Of a stretch of 64,000 bases of DNA, positions 34,624-44,701 are shown in pieces. Every line of letters begins with the position of its first letter. The first letter of the stretch is position 1. The notes under the pieces were generated by a model. The model saw only the letters and a list, made by a program, of their open reading frames with translations. It was not told where the DNA came from and did not search any database. The DNA comes from Methylobacter sp. (GTDB lineage: Bacteria; Pseudomonadota; Gammaproteobacteria; Methylococcales; Methylomonadaceae), in contig NZ_JALOCF010000017.1 of NCBI RefSeq assembly GCF_023227905.1, forward strand, positions 1 through 64,000. The letters are read 5' to 3'. A program made the translations under genes and the position numbers.

Positions 34624-37600
34624 ATGTTCATTCTGCACAGCTCCAATAAAACCGAAAATCTGGTCCTTCACCTGACCGCCGTCATCGAAAACTCGCCGCT
34701 GACATCGCCCTTTGCCAAGGAAGTTTTTTTGATTCAAAGTCAGGGCATGGAGCGCTGGTTATCGCAGCAATTAGCCAGCCAATTCAAAGTCTGGGGCAAT
34801 TACCAATTTTTATTTCCGGGCAAGTTTTTCAGCTCCCTGGCGCAGAACATCGACAGCCGTTTAAGCGATGCGGCTTTCGAGCGTAATTTGATGCTGTGGC
34901 GGATAGAGGCTTTGTTACGCAGGCTCGACGGCGAGGTGTTTTTACCGTTGACGCAATACCTGTCCGGCGAAAATGTCGCCTTAAAACGCTATCAACTGGC
35001 ACAGCAGCTATCGCAGATTTTCGACCAGTACCAGATGATGCGGCCGGATATGCTGGAAGCCTGGCAAAAGGGCCGGTTGCTGTATCAAACAACAACCGAA
35101 GCATGGCAGCATGCACTGTGGCTGCAAATAACCGAACAGACCGGCAGCAAGCATCGCGGCTCGTTGTGGCTGGATGTGATCGCCAAACTCAATGGCGCAG
35201 AGGAAGGCGCATTCAGTTCGCAGCTGCCGGAGCGGATTTCGGTGTTTGGGCTTAATACCATGCCGCCGTTATTCTTGAGCTATTTACAAGGCCTGTCCAA
35301 GCATTGCCAGTTGCATCTTTTCCTGCTCAATCCGGCGCAGGATTTCTGGGCCGATCTGGCCGGTAAAAGGCAGCGCACCCTTGACGAAAGCTTTAGCGGG
35401 CATCCGTTGTTATCAACCTTAGGCCAGCAGGGACGCGAATTTCAGGAAATGCTGCTGGAGCAGGCGCAGTTCGATTTCGAACCGGAAAGCTTTGAGCCGA
35501 GCGAGGCGCGCACTAATCTGCAATGGCTGCAAAACGGCATCTTGAATAACCGGCTGGACGGTCAGGCTTTACAAGCGGACAACTCCATCAGCATCCATGC
35601 CTGCCACTCCCGGATGCGCGAAGTGGAAGTGCTAAAAAACCAGTTGCTGCAAGCGCTGGAAAACGATGCAACGCTGGAGCTGCGCGATATTGTAGTCATG
35701 GCGCCGGATATTCAGGTGTATGAGCCGTTTATTTCCGCCGTGTTCGACGATATTCAACATGCCATCGCTGACCGAAGCCTGCGCCTAAGCAACAACGCGC
35801 TGGATGCGTTCATCCGTTTTTTGGATTTAAGCCAAAGCCGTTTCGGTTGGCAGACGGTAGTGGATTTGCTGGAGCAGCCAGTGGTATATCCGGGCTTCGG
35901 TTTGTTCGAGACCGACCTGGAATTGATCAAACATTGGGTGCGGGATACCCATGTACGTTGGGGGCGGTCGGCGCAACACAAGCAGGAACTCGGCCTGCCC
36001 GAGCTTAGCGAAAACACCTGGCAAGCGACATTGGACAGGTTGCTGATGGGCTATGCGGTGGGCAGCGATCAGGATTTTGTTGCGGCGGTGCTGCCTTACC
36101 GGGATATTGAAGGCTCATCGGCGCAGGCCTTGGGAAGCCTGTGCGATTTTATGCAGCTGCTGTTTAAAGCCAGCAAGGAGCTCAAGCAAGCAAAACCGTT
36201 AAAAAACTGGAGTACGCAGCTTTATTATTATGCAGACCAGTTATTGGCGGCGGCGGAACCGGTCGAGCGTCAGCAGCTTAACGAACTGTTGGCGGAGTTA
36301 TCCGCCGAGCTGGCCACAGTGCATAATGACGATGTCGATCTGCAAGTCATCATCAGCTGGCTGAAAGGCATGGTTGCCGAGCATAAATCGGCGAACGGTT
36401 TTTTGCGCGGACAGCTGACTTTTTGCTCGATGTTGCCGATGCGCTCCATTCCCTTCAAGGTGATTGCGCTGCTAGGCATGAATGACGGCGAGTTTCCGAA
36501 AATCGACCGCCCCCCGACCTTTGATCTGCTGGCTAAAGACTTTCGCAAAGGCGACCGCTCGCACCGCAGCGATGACCGCTACCAGTTCCTGGAGATCCTG
36601 CTGTCGGCCAGACAGCAATTGATCGTGACCTATATCGGCCAGTCGATCAGCCATAACGATTCCATTCCGCCGTCGGTAGTGATCAGCGAATTGCTGGAAG
36701 CTTTACCGTGTGAAGGCGGCCTGATTACCCGGCATCCCTTGCAACCGTTCAGCCGACGCTATTTTGACGGAACGGAAAATCTGTTCAGCTTTTCCGAGCC
36801 CGATTGCGAAACCGCAAAGGCGTTATCCGGCAGGGGCAACCAAGCCGCTATAGGGTTGTGGTGGCAAGGAACAATCCCTGAAACAAATGTGGGAACGGAA
36901 GTGATCGATCTGAGCGAATTGTTCAGTTTTTTCCGGCATCCCCAACGTCATTTCATGCAACGGCAAATGGATCTGCGCTTTACCGGCATGAGGGCCAATG
37001 CCGAAGAGCGCGAGCCGTTCAGCATTGCCAAGCTGGAAGGTTACGGTATTTATCATGAATGGATACACGACGGATTAAACGGCAAGCCGGTATCGGTAAA
37101 AAAACTCCAGGCGCAGGGGCGGTGGCTGGCAGGTGTGCCGGGCGAGTTGGAGTTTGAGCGGCAGCAGCGCGTGATTAATGAATTTATCATGCGAATAAAA
37201 GGTAAAAATCTGGGCGCGCCCTTGGATGATTTGCCGATCGACATCACCGTCGGCGGTTACCGCCTGGTAGGCAAACTCGGCAATCGTTATGAATGCGGCA
37301 GCCTGTTTTATCGCTATGCCGACCTTAAGGGCAGGGACTTTATCTGTGCCTTATTGCATCACCTGATTATTAACCGGCACCAAGAGCACTCGACGTTTTT
37401 ACTCAGTACCGATGAAGACTTAGGCTGGCTGCCTGAACATTGTCAGCCGGAACATCTGACCGGACTGATCCAAATATACCAACTCGGCCAAAGACAGCCC
37501 GATGCGTTTTTTGTGGATCCGGCGCTGGCGTACATTAAGCAGGCCCACAAGCTGTCAGCCGGCAACCGGGCGTCAAGGTCTGCGCTGAACGCCGCCATAG

Positions 37601-37749
37601 AGCAACTGTCCAGAATCGCCCAGCAGCCCTACGAGCCGGAACTCCGGCGGCTTTACGGCAATGTGTTGGATATCGGGCTGGTGCTGGGAGAATCGTTTGA
37701 GCAGCAATGCCAGACTCTTTTGCAGCCGATGTGGAATGCAGTGCATTAA
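34624..37749 (+). CDS. recC: Exodeoxyribonuclease V gamma subunit (RecC)
   Basis: A 1041-residue protein, slightly shorter than E. coli RecC. It has the family opening (LVLHLTAVIENSPLTSPFAK, QSQGMERWLSQQLA), the decayed helicase motifs (ISVFGLNTMPPLF, SIHACHSRMREVEVL, VIALLGMNDGEFPKIDRPPT) and the C-terminal RecB-like nuclease fold without an active site. RecC reads Chi in RecBCD. recB and recD do not follow: the next gene is on the other strand, so they must be elsewhere. Confidence 0.95.
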   Translation: MFILHSSNKTENLVLHLTAVIENSPLTSPFAKEVFLIQSQGMERWLSQQLASQFKVWGNYQFLFPGKFFSSLAQNIDSRLSDAAFERNLMLWRIEALLRRLDGEVFLPLTQYLSGENVALKRYQLAQQLSQIFDQYQMMRPDMLEAWQKGRLLYQTTTEAWQHALWLQITEQTGSKHRGSLWLDVIAKLNGAEEGAFSSQLPERISVFGLNTMPPLFLSYLQGLSKHCQLHLFLLNPAQDFWADLAGKRQRTLDESFSGHPLLSTLGQQGREFQEMLLEQAQFDFEPESFEPSEARTNLQWLQNGILNNRLDGQALQADNSISIHACHSRMREVEVLKNQLLQALENDATLELRDIVVMAPDIQVYEPFISAVFDDIQHAIADRSLRLSNNALDAFIRFLDLSQSRFGWQTVVDLLEQPVVYPGFGLFETDLELIKHWVRDTHVRWGRSAQHKQELGLPELSENTWQATLDRLLMGYAVGSDQDFVAAVLPYRDIEGSSAQALGSLCDFMQLLFKASKELKQAKPLKNWSTQLYYYADQLLAAAEPVERQQLNELLAELSAELATVHNDDVDLQVIISWLKGMVAEHKSANGFLRGQLTFCSMLPMRSIPFKVIALLGMNDGEFPKIDRPPTFDLLAKDFRKGDRSHRSDDRYQFLEILLSARQQLIVTYIGQSISHNDSIPPSVVISELLEALPCEGGLITRHPLQPFSRRYFDGTENLFSFSEPDCETAKALSGRGNQAAIGLWWQGTIPETNVGTEVIDLSELFSFFRHPQRHFMQRQMDLRFTGMRANAEEREPFSIAKLEGYGIYHEWIHDGLNGKPVSVKKLQAQGRWLAGVPGELEFERQQRVINEFIMRIKGKNLGAPLDDLPIDITVGGYRLVGKLGNRYECGSLFYRYADLKGRDFICALLHHLIINRHQEHSTFLLSTDEDLGWLPEHCQPEHLTGLIQIYQLGQRQPDAFFVDPALAYIKQAHKLSAGNRASRSALNAAIEQLSRIAQQPYEPELRRLYGNVLDIGLVLGESFEQQCQTLLQPMWNAVH

Positions 37750-37846
37750 GAACTTAAATGCGACGAAAGCGGCAATCTCCGGTGCTTTGATCCCAAGGGC
37801 TTCCGGCTTTTTCTGATTAAGTACAGAGTATCGCTATTGAGCCGGA

Positions 37847-37883
37847 CAAAAAAATGCCGGCCTGATCGTTACCGGCCGGCATT
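37847..37883 (-). terminator. Intrinsic terminator, minus strand, copy A
   Basis: On the minus strand a 10-bp stem (AATGCCGGCC / GGCCGGCATT) with an 11-base loop is followed by a run of seven T. It lies about 190 bases after the CigR-like gene it probably serves. The same module recurs at 38736-38773. The rest of 37750-38068 has a degenerate CTTCGTGTCC repeat (about 37993-38022) and no gene. Confidence 0.75.
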
Positions 37884-38068
37884 AGCTGAAGTCCCGTAGG
37901 TCGGGCATGCTGTTTATGCCCGACCTATAGACTTCAAATATCGGCCAACGAAAAAGCTGTTGTCCGACCTACCCGGTAAACCAAAGGAAAAACTTCGTGT
38001 CCTTCGTGTTCTCTGTGGTGAATAATTGTTTATCCCGGCTTGGATAATACTTTTTAACATACTCGCAA

Positions 38069-38587
38069 TTAATACCGGTTCAAATCCAAAATAGCATCCA
38101 CAACCATCCCTGTTCCCATCGCGATTAGCAGTATGTCGGACCCTACGCGCGCATAACGGTACCCTGGCAGTGGCGGCCCCATCTGCGAAATGACCGACGG
38201 AGGCAGATCGTAGTAAATCACGTTACGAGGAAGCGGTCGGCCTATAGCCCACTTTTTTGCCTGGCCCGGCGGCATGCAGCCGTTATTCTTCTTGGCGAGT
38301 CCCGGCGGGCAACGGCCGGTACGAAACTGCTCACTATAATAGTCGCGGACAATGGTTCGATGCCGATCATCAAAATAGTGACGTTCTTTAGAGTTTCTTG
38401 CGTTTTTTGAATGAAACGACCGGTCATCGTAGCCGCTGTCATGATGTTGTTTCTCACTCCGTTGATGTTTATCGGCCTTGTTTTTACCATCCCATGAGGG
38501 CTTGTCGGCGAGCGCCGGGCCGGTCGCCAGTATTGCGATGATTACAGGGATTAACGCGTGACTCATTTTCAAGGTAAATTGCTGCAT
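38069..38587 (-). CDS. CigR/RcnB-like periplasmic protein
   Basis: A 172-residue exported protein. A signal peptide (SHALIPVIIAILATGPALA) is followed by a highly charged His/Lys/Asp-rich region. The conserved C-terminal part is RCPPGLAKKNNGCMPPGQAKKW, split here as RCPPGLAKKN and NGCMPPGQAKKW, then PLPRNVIYYDLPPSV, GPPLPGYRYARVGSDILLI and a hydrophobic VDAIL end. This pattern is that of the CigR/RcnB-type family, whose members affect virulence or metal efflux in enterics; its role here is unknown. GGAG lies before the ATG. It is downstream of, and co-directional with, the SulP gene, but a terminator separates them. Confidence 0.8.
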   Translation of the reverse strand: MQQFTLKMSHALIPVIIAILATGPALADKPSWDGKNKADKHQRSEKQHHDSGYDDRSFHSKNARNSKERHYFDDRHRTIVRDYYSEQFRTGRCPPGLAKKNNGCMPPGQAKKWAIGRPLPRNVIYYDLPPSVISQMGPPLPGYRYARVGSDILLIAMGTGMVVDAILDLNRY

Positions 38588-38735
38588 GTCCTACTCCCGG
38601 TAAAAGTTAATAAATCCTCACTGTCTTGTTTGCGCTAATGCACATAAAAGCTTTTTAAGTATGTCGGATAATCATGTCGGGAGCAATTTTCAAATCAGCT
38701 AACTTGATGGACTGCATACTTTTAATTGAGCCGGA

Positions 38736-38773
38736 CAAAAAAAATGCCGGCCTGATCGTTACAGGCCGGCATT
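38736..38773 (-). terminator. Intrinsic terminator, minus strand, copy B (after the SulP gene)
   Basis: A 12-bp stem (AATGCCGGCCTG / CAGGCCGGCATT) with a 7-base loop is followed on the minus strand by a T-run. It lies 23 bases after the SulP-Usp stop. It matches copy A over about 45 bases, including the GAGCCGGACA flank, so the pair arose by duplication. Confidence 0.85.
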
Positions 38774-38795
38774 AGCTGCTGAGGTAAAGAGGAGG

Positions 38796-41114
38796 TTAGC
38801 TGGTTTTAGTATCGGACTGTTCCCAGAACCGGTTGGCGATTAAAGTATCGAAAAGCCCCAGTTGATCGCCGAAATGTTTAATCGCAACAACTGGAATCGG
38901 CGAATCCGACATGACCTGCGAGGTTACGCTGCCGAGCAGAATAGTCACGGCGGAGCTGTGGCCGCGGGTGCTCATGACGATCAGATCGGCTTCAAGCTCT
39001 TGGGCTCTGCGCAAAATGGCGTTGGCCGGGATGCTGCTTTCGACAAAGTCAGGTTTTACCGTTATGCCATGAGTGTCGATAGTTGACAAAAACTCCTCAA
39101 AGGCATGCACTTCATGCCATTTAACTTCGCTGACATGTTCTTCGTAGCGTACCGTCGAGGCGTCGAAATAGACATGCATTGCCGTTATCTCGCTTAAGCC
39201 GTGCCGTTTTGCCAATGCTGTCGCTTGCGATAAGCTGTCTGCCGAAGGGCTGGAAAAATCGATTGCGACGAGAATCCGCTTGATGTCGCGGCCGGTATGC
39301 TCCGGAACCATCCAGACCGAGGCTTTGGTGACCATTGCCAGACGGCGGCCCAGCGAGCGCTGCCCGGAACGGCTTTTGCGATGGCCAAGCAGAATCAGGT
39401 CGGAGTTGGAGGTAGCCGTATACTCGATCAGCTTGTCGAGGCGCGACGTTCCGCTCATGACGTGATGGTTCAATTTCAAGCCTTCAATAGGTGTGTCGAA
39501 ATATTTTTCAACTTCATCGCGAATGCGCTGTTTGATAGATTCCTGCTGTTTCGCCTGAATCGGATGTTTTTGCGGTGGAATCACATGCACGAAATGGAAT
39601 TCCTTACTGAGTTCCCGCTTGGCAAGCTTGGCTGCGTATTGCAGTAATTCAGAATCATCCTCATCGGTCATCGCCAGAGGAACTGTAACGCAGTTGAAAT
39701 AGCCGGGCGAAGCGGTGATTGCTTGCAGTTCGCCAGTGACTTCAGCAGGCTGCATTTCTTCGTGCTTAACCGGTTTATCCAGGAATTTGAACAGCACCGC
39801 ATAAAGAATCAAGGCTGACAGAACGCCGGTCAAAAAGTCGGTCATCGGCACCATAATCGCGGTATAAACCATCAAACCTGCATGAAATTTGTTGTGGTTA
39901 AGGACTTCTTTGATCTCAGCCGGTTTAAACATGTTGCTCGCCACCCACAGTAAAATGCCGCCGATACAAGCCATCGGCACAAGTTCCAGATAGCTGGCTA
40001 TGTAATAAGCCAAAGCCAGTTTGAGAATTGCCTTGAAATAGCCGGCCAGCGGGGTAACGGCTCCGGCCTTGATGCTGGTCGCGGTCCGGGCCAAGGCGCC
40101 GGTACAGGGAAAGCCGTTAACCATCGGTACGATAACTTGCACCAGACCCTGACCCCAGAATTCCTTGTCGGGGTTGAACGGGGTCTTGCGGTTGTCGGCC
40201 AGGCGGTCGGCCATCGACGAACATAATAGACTCTCAACGCCGGATACAAAAACGATGGCTAAAACGAAATAAACAATGTCAACAAGAACGCCTGAAGTCA
40301 TAGCCGGCAATATTGGCGGCGTGAACACGAAAAAATGATTCGGGATGGAGCCGTAAATGTCGCCGACAGCGACAATGCCTTTATCGCTCAATAATGTTGC
40401 CGAAACCAACGTCGATGTGGCGATGGCGATTAGCGGGGCCGGAATGAATATCGAAATGCGCAGCAGAAACTTGGTCAGGAAAAAAGTGCCCAGACCGATC
40501 ACGACCGACCATCCGTTTATTTTATCCAGACTAGAGAACGCCAGCTCAACATTACGCGAAAAATCGTTGGCCATGTCCATGCCTTGGCCCACAATATCTC
40601 CAAGGCTTTTCACTCCCAGAATATCCTTGAGATTGGTCAGCGCGATAACGGCCGCAATGCCGACAGTAAAGCCGACGACGATCGAATTCGGCACCAATTT
40701 GGCGTATTTGCCGAGGCCGAATACGCCCATCATCATCAGTATCACCCCGGCTATGATCGATACCAGCACCAGAAAACCGTGCGCCGTCTGCAATGTTCCG
40801 CCGCCAGCTTCGCCATACTTGGCTACCAGCCCGGCAATTAACGGAATAAAGGCGGCGGTAGGACCGTAGACCTGATATTTTGAGCCACCCCAGGTCCGGC
40901 CCACCGCACAGGCCAACGCACCGGCAATAATGCCCTGTTCCGGACGAAGTCCCATCGCCATTGAAAAACCCATAGCCATCGGAATCGCGGTCAGCGCTAC
41001 GATCAAGCCGGCGCTAAAGTCCCGGTACGTTGTCTTTATCCAAGTGTCGCGGGTTAAATCCTCCCAGCGACTATCGAAAAGTGTGTTGAAAAGTTTTAAT
41101 CGTTGCAAAATCAT
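38796..41114 (-). CDS. SulP anion transporter fused to two universal-stress (Usp) domains
   Basis: A 772-residue protein. Residues about 1-460 are a SulP/SLC26 carrier with the signature YGPTAAFIPLIAGLVA and about twelve membrane segments. VNGFPCTGALARTATSIKAG is the conserved second half. In place of the usual STAS domain it carries two Usp domains, about 470-615 (ending LILLGHRKSRSGQRSLG, a phosphate-binding G-x9-G type loop) and about 625-755 (ILVAIDFSSPSADSL; VMSTRGHSSAVTILLGSV). Substrate is probably sulfate or bicarbonate; it cannot be read from sequence. GAGG lies nine bases before the ATG. A two-component system is divergent. Confidence 0.93.
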   Translation of the reverse strand: MILQRLKLFNTLFDSRWEDLTRDTWIKTTYRDFSAGLIVALTAIPMAMGFSMAMGLRPEQGIIAGALACAVGRTWGGSKYQVYGPTAAFIPLIAGLVAKYGEAGGGTLQTAHGFLVLVSIIAGVILMMMGVFGLGKYAKLVPNSIVVGFTVGIAAVIALTNLKDILGVKSLGDIVGQGMDMANDFSRNVELAFSSLDKINGWSVVIGLGTFFLTKFLLRISIFIPAPLIAIATSTLVSATLLSDKGIVAVGDIYGSIPNHFFVFTPPILPAMTSGVLVDIVYFVLAIVFVSGVESLLCSSMADRLADNRKTPFNPDKEFWGQGLVQVIVPMVNGFPCTGALARTATSIKAGAVTPLAGYFKAILKLALAYYIASYLELVPMACIGGILLWVASNMFKPAEIKEVLNHNKFHAGLMVYTAIMVPMTDFLTGVLSALILYAVLFKFLDKPVKHEEMQPAEVTGELQAITASPGYFNCVTVPLAMTDEDDSELLQYAAKLAKRELSKEFHFVHVIPPQKHPIQAKQQESIKQRIRDEVEKYFDTPIEGLKLNHHVMSGTSRLDKLIEYTATSNSDLILLGHRKSRSGQRSLGRRLAMVTKASVWMVPEHTGRDIKRILVAIDFSSPSADSLSQATALAKRHGLSEITAMHVYFDASTVRYEEHVSEVKWHEVHAFEEFLSTIDTHGITVKPDFVESSIPANAILRRAQELEADLIVMSTRGHSSAVTILLGSVTSQVMSDSPIPVVAIKHFGDQLGLFDTLIANRFWEQSDTKTS

Positions 41115-41280
41115 TGATGGTATCCTCGTGTATGGGACATGCTAATCCTTACGGCTTCCTTGGTCAGTCCATCCTGTAACTCTTGGCTTAAACAGCAGTG
41201 AGTCTTTGGTCGGCAACCATTAAGTACGTTGTTATCCTAGCTCTTTAACCTTTCAAGAACCTTTCGCAACACCCTGAGAT

Positions 41281-41955
41281 ATGAATATTTTATTGATAGA
41301 AGACGACGCCGTTCTGGCTGACGGCTTGACTCATACCTTGAGCGATAGCGGCTATTCGGTGACCTCCGCTATGACCGGCGCTTACGCAGAACAGTTACTG
41401 CTGGCTCAAGACTTCGATTTGATCGTGCTGGATTTGGGGCTACCGGATATGGATGGACTGGAATTGTTGCGCAGACTGCGCAGCCGGAAAATCCCGCTGC
41501 CGATTTTAATCCTGACGGCGCGTGACGGTATCAACGACAGGATCAACGGTATTAAACAGGGTGCTGACGACTATATGACCAAACCTTTCGAACTCCGGGA
41601 ATTGGAAGCCAGGGTGCATGCGCTGATTCGGCGTTGTTACGGCGGTTTTAGTAACGATATAGTCATCGGCCGGCTGGCGCTGGACACCCATAACCATCAG
41701 GTCCTGGTCGACGGCCAGACCATCAGCCTGTCAGCGCGGGAATACGGGGTACTGGAAATACTGCTGGTTCAGGCCGGCAAAGTCGTCAGCAAAGACCGTA
41801 TTGCGCAACGCTTGGCCGTGGACGGCGACGCGCTGACCGATAATGCCGTGGAAATCTATGTGCATCGGTTACGCAAACGCATCGAACCGTATGGCGCGGT
41901 GATCCGGACGGTACGCGGGCTCGGTTATTTGCTGGAGCGCTCCGATGACCAATAA
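41281..41955 (+). CDS. OmpR/PhoB-family response regulator
   Basis: A 224-residue regulator: receiver domain with acidic pair EDD (7-9), phosphoacceptor Asp51 in LIVLDLGLPDMDG and Lys in YMTKPF. A C-terminal winged helix follows (DGQTISLSAREYGVLEILL; VEIYVHRLRKRIEPYGAVIRTVRGLGYLL). It is closest in style to TctD/QseB/PmrA regulators. It overlaps the kinase gene by 11 bases. Being divergent from the SulP gene, it may control it; that is inferred from position only. Confidence 0.93.
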   Translation: MNILLIEDDAVLADGLTHTLSDSGYSVTSAMTGAYAEQLLLAQDFDLIVLDLGLPDMDGLELLRRLRSRKIPLPILILTARDGINDRINGIKQGADDYMTKPFELRELEARVHALIRRCYGGFSNDIVIGRLALDTHNHQVLVDGQTISLSAREYGVLEILLVQAGKVVSKDRIAQRLAVDGDALTDNAVEIYVHRLRKRIEPYGAVIRTVRGLGYLLERSDDQ

Positions 41956-43312
41956 ACAGCGGAGTCTCAAAACGGAAATTCTTTTGCGATTGGCGTTGCC
42001 GCTGATTTTTTTTATCAGCATCGAGTCCGTGCTGTCCTATTTTGTCACCCTGCACCATGCTGACGTGGCTTACGACCGCTGGTTGCTCGATTCGGCACGG
42101 TCATTAGCGCAGGAAATCAAAGTGCGCAAAGGCAAGGTGTTCGTCGAATTGCCTCCTGCCGCGTTGGAGATATTTAAATGGGATGAAACGGATCAAACTT
42201 ATTTCAAAATCATCTCGGAAGAACAAGGCATGCTGACGGGCGACAAATTCGTGCCCGAGCCGTTTGATGCGGAAACCGACTGGACGCGGCCGGTTTTTTT
42301 TGACGATAAGATGTATGGCGAACCGGTCAGGGTAGTGTCCATGCAAATTACACGTGAAAATGCCCGGGAAAAGGTTTTTGTCCATGTCGCCGAGACCTTA
42401 AATAAACGGCGGAAAATGATGGTGGATATTTTGTTGGCCGACCTGGTGCCGCAAATGGTGCTGGTTTTGTTGGCAGGTATTTATCTGGTGGTCGGAGTAA
42501 GGCGCGGCTTGCAGCCGTTACATACCTTGGCAAATGAAATTGCCAAGCGCTCGCCACGCGACTTGCGGCCCATTCCAGAGCAGCACGTTTTTCTGGAAGT
42601 GCGGGCGCTGACCGATACCATCAATGATTTGCTGGAACGGTTAGGGCATGCTATTGCCGCCCAGCAACGCTTTATCGCCAATGCCGCTCACCAATTGCGC
42701 ACCCCGCTGGCAGGCCTAAAACTGCAAGTTGAGCGCGCGCAACGTGAACAGGATTTGCCTGCGATGAAACCCGCCCTAGTGCAAATTCAGGGCTGCGCCG
42801 ACCGCATGTCGCATCTGACTACGCAATTATTAGTTTTAGCCAGGTCGGAGCCGATCAATGGCGATTTTGAATTGCGACCGATCGATTTGTGCAAATTAGC
42901 TAAGGAAACCTGCATGGATTGGGTGCCTAAGGCATTGCAGCGGCATATGGAGCTCAGCTTTGAAGGCTCGAAGCGGGCCGTGTATGTGCGTGGCGATGAC
43001 GTTCTATTACGGGAGTTGCTGGCTAACTTGTTGGACAACGCCATTTGTTATGGGCGCGACCGGGGCAATATAACGGTTAAAGTCGAGTCTTATCCAGCGC
43101 CTTGCCTGAGTGTTGAAGATGACGGCCCAGGCATACCCGAGGCTGAAATCAGCAGAGTATTCGAACGCTTTTACCGTATTCCCGGAAGCTTCGGCGATGG
43201 TTGCGGATTGGGGTTGCCGATCGTCAAGGAAATTGCCGACCTGCATAAAGCCAGGCTTGGGTTAAGCCGAGCCAGTGTAGCGGGAGGCACCCGGATCGAG
43301 CTTAGTTTTTAA
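41945..43312 (+). CDS. Sensor histidine kinase (TctE/QseC type)
   Basis: A 455-residue inner-membrane kinase. Membrane segments are at about 15-35 and 168-185, with a periplasmic 2CSK_N-type sensor between them. A HAMP-like linker and H-box FIANAAHQLRTPLAG with His249 follow, then N-box ELLANLLDNAICYG, G1 DDGPGIP and G2 GCGLGLPIVKEIA. It forms a pair with the overlapping response regulator. The signal is unknown; this subgroup often senses carboxylates or metals. Confidence 0.92.
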   Translation: MTNKQRSLKTEILLRLALPLIFFISIESVLSYFVTLHHADVAYDRWLLDSARSLAQEIKVRKGKVFVELPPAALEIFKWDETDQTYFKIISEEQGMLTGDKFVPEPFDAETDWTRPVFFDDKMYGEPVRVVSMQITRENAREKVFVHVAETLNKRRKMMVDILLADLVPQMVLVLLAGIYLVVGVRRGLQPLHTLANEIAKRSPRDLRPIPEQHVFLEVRALTDTINDLLERLGHAIAAQQRFIANAAHQLRTPLAGLKLQVERAQREQDLPAMKPALVQIQGCADRMSHLTTQLLVLARSEPINGDFELRPIDLCKLAKETCMDWVPKALQRHMELSFEGSKRAVYVRGDDVLLRELLANLLDNAICYGRDRGNITVKVESYPAPCLSVEDDGPGIPEAEISRVFERFYRIPGSFGDGCGLGLPIVKEIADLHKARLGLSRASVAGGTRIELSF

Positions 43313-43405
43313 GGAGACGTGTGAACATAAACCCAGTCGGGTTGAGTTTATGCTTTAGATAGCCTGGGTACGCGCTGAAAAACAATACCCGTTTCCAGTG
43401 GCGCG

Positions 43406-44701
43406 CTATTTACCGAACAAATTACGCATATGCCGATTGGCTAGCCATTTCAGGCTGACAAATAGCAGCATGGTCGGTATGGCGTAAGCCAATGCAACGC
43501 CGGTTGCACCGTAGTAGGAGCCCAACATATAGCTCAATCCTATCATGCTGACCGTAGCAAATGACATTAAGCTGACGACCACGCGATTGCGGCCCATGAA
43601 TTGCAGATAGTAGGGCGAGTCGGAAAACAGGGTGCTAAAAGCGGCTCCGGTCGTGGTGATGAATAAGGCTTGGTAACCTTGGGAAAAATCGGAGCCGAAC
43701 AGGTCGAGTATTTCTTGCCCCCAAACGCCGATAATACTCAGAAAAACTGCGATAAAGCCCGCGATCAAGCGCATGCGTTTATCGAGTAGGGCTTTGATGC
43801 CGCGTTGGTCTTTGCGCTCCAGCAAAACCACCAGCATAGGCAGATAATAGCGATTGGTCGATGTGCCGATCAGCGAAATCAAGGCCGATGTTTTCATGGC
43901 AACAGCGTAAGTTCCGACCACCGCTTGGGACGGGTGCAACACTTCCAGGATGATAATGCCTGCGCTGGTGAGTACGGTCATCATCACACTGCTGAGCAAC
44001 AACGGCAGTGAATTTATCAGCCACCAGCGTCGGCCTTTTGAGTTGGCTTCTGCCTGTCTGAGCGCTCTTGGACTGGCCGCTCGCGCCGTGATTATCATTA
44101 GTATCAGTGTCAAACACCAGGCTATACCAAAACACAGCACTGCCGAAACAGCTGTCAGCTCAAATTGAAAATTGTGTAAACCGGTAATCAGAAGCAAAAA
44201 TACCGCAGGCAGAAAAAAGCGATATAAAGCAAAAGCCAGAATCCGCACACCGTAGACGGTAATGACTTCAACCAAAAACAGGCAAAGCGCAATCACCGGC
44301 AGAAAGCCGGAGTAGACAATAGTCACTGCGTGATAATCGGTCTTATGCAAGGGCAAAAAGGCACCCAGCCCTAAGCTGAGCAAGCCCATCAGTAAAATAC
44401 TGAACAGTATGATCGTGCGCAACGAAAACAGCCAGAAGCCACGCAGACGCGGCCAGTTTTTGCGCTCGATATACAGGGAAACCAGACGCAGGGCGTATTT
44501 TTCGAGACCTAATGTTGCCAGCGTCGATAGCAAAGTGACGATGGATATTGCCACGCTGTAATCACCGAAAGCCCCGATAGTAAGATGTCTGGCCAGAAAA
44601 ATATTCGCCCAATACATCAGCGCATAATTGGTCAGGCTTAAGCCAAACAGCATCAGGGAACTGAAGTTATTGGGATGAACGGAAAAGCCGGGGTTCAACA
44701 T
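43406..44701 (-). CDS. Polysaccharide flippase (Wzx/MATE-like)
   Basis: A 431-residue membrane protein with about 12 hydrophobic segments and the flippase opening LTNYALMYWANIFLARHL, TIGAFGDYSVAISIVTLL. This is an oligosaccharide flippase moving lipid-linked glycans across the inner membrane. It is an orphan: no glycosyltransferases adjoin it. No clear ribosome site is seen before the ATG at 44701; an internal ATG at codon 18 is possible but would cut the first membrane segment. Confidence 0.85.
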   Translation of the reverse strand: MLNPGFSVHPNNFSSLMLFGLSLTNYALMYWANIFLARHLTIGAFGDYSVAISIVTLLSTLATLGLEKYALRLVSLYIERKNWPRLRGFWLFSLRTIILFSILLMGLLSLGLGAFLPLHKTDYHAVTIVYSGFLPVIALCLFLVEVITVYGVRILAFALYRFFLPAVFLLLITGLHNFQFELTAVSAVLCFGIAWCLTLILMIITARAASPRALRQAEANSKGRRWWLINSLPLLLSSVMMTVLTSAGIIILEVLHPSQAVVGTYAVAMKTSALISLIGTSTNRYYLPMLVVLLERKDQRGIKALLDKRMRLIAGFIAVFLSIIGVWGQEILDLFGSDFSQGYQALFITTTGAAFSTLFSDSPYYLQFMGRNRVVVSLMSFATVSMIGLSYMLGSYYGATGVALAYAIPTMLLFVSLKWLANRHMRNLFGK

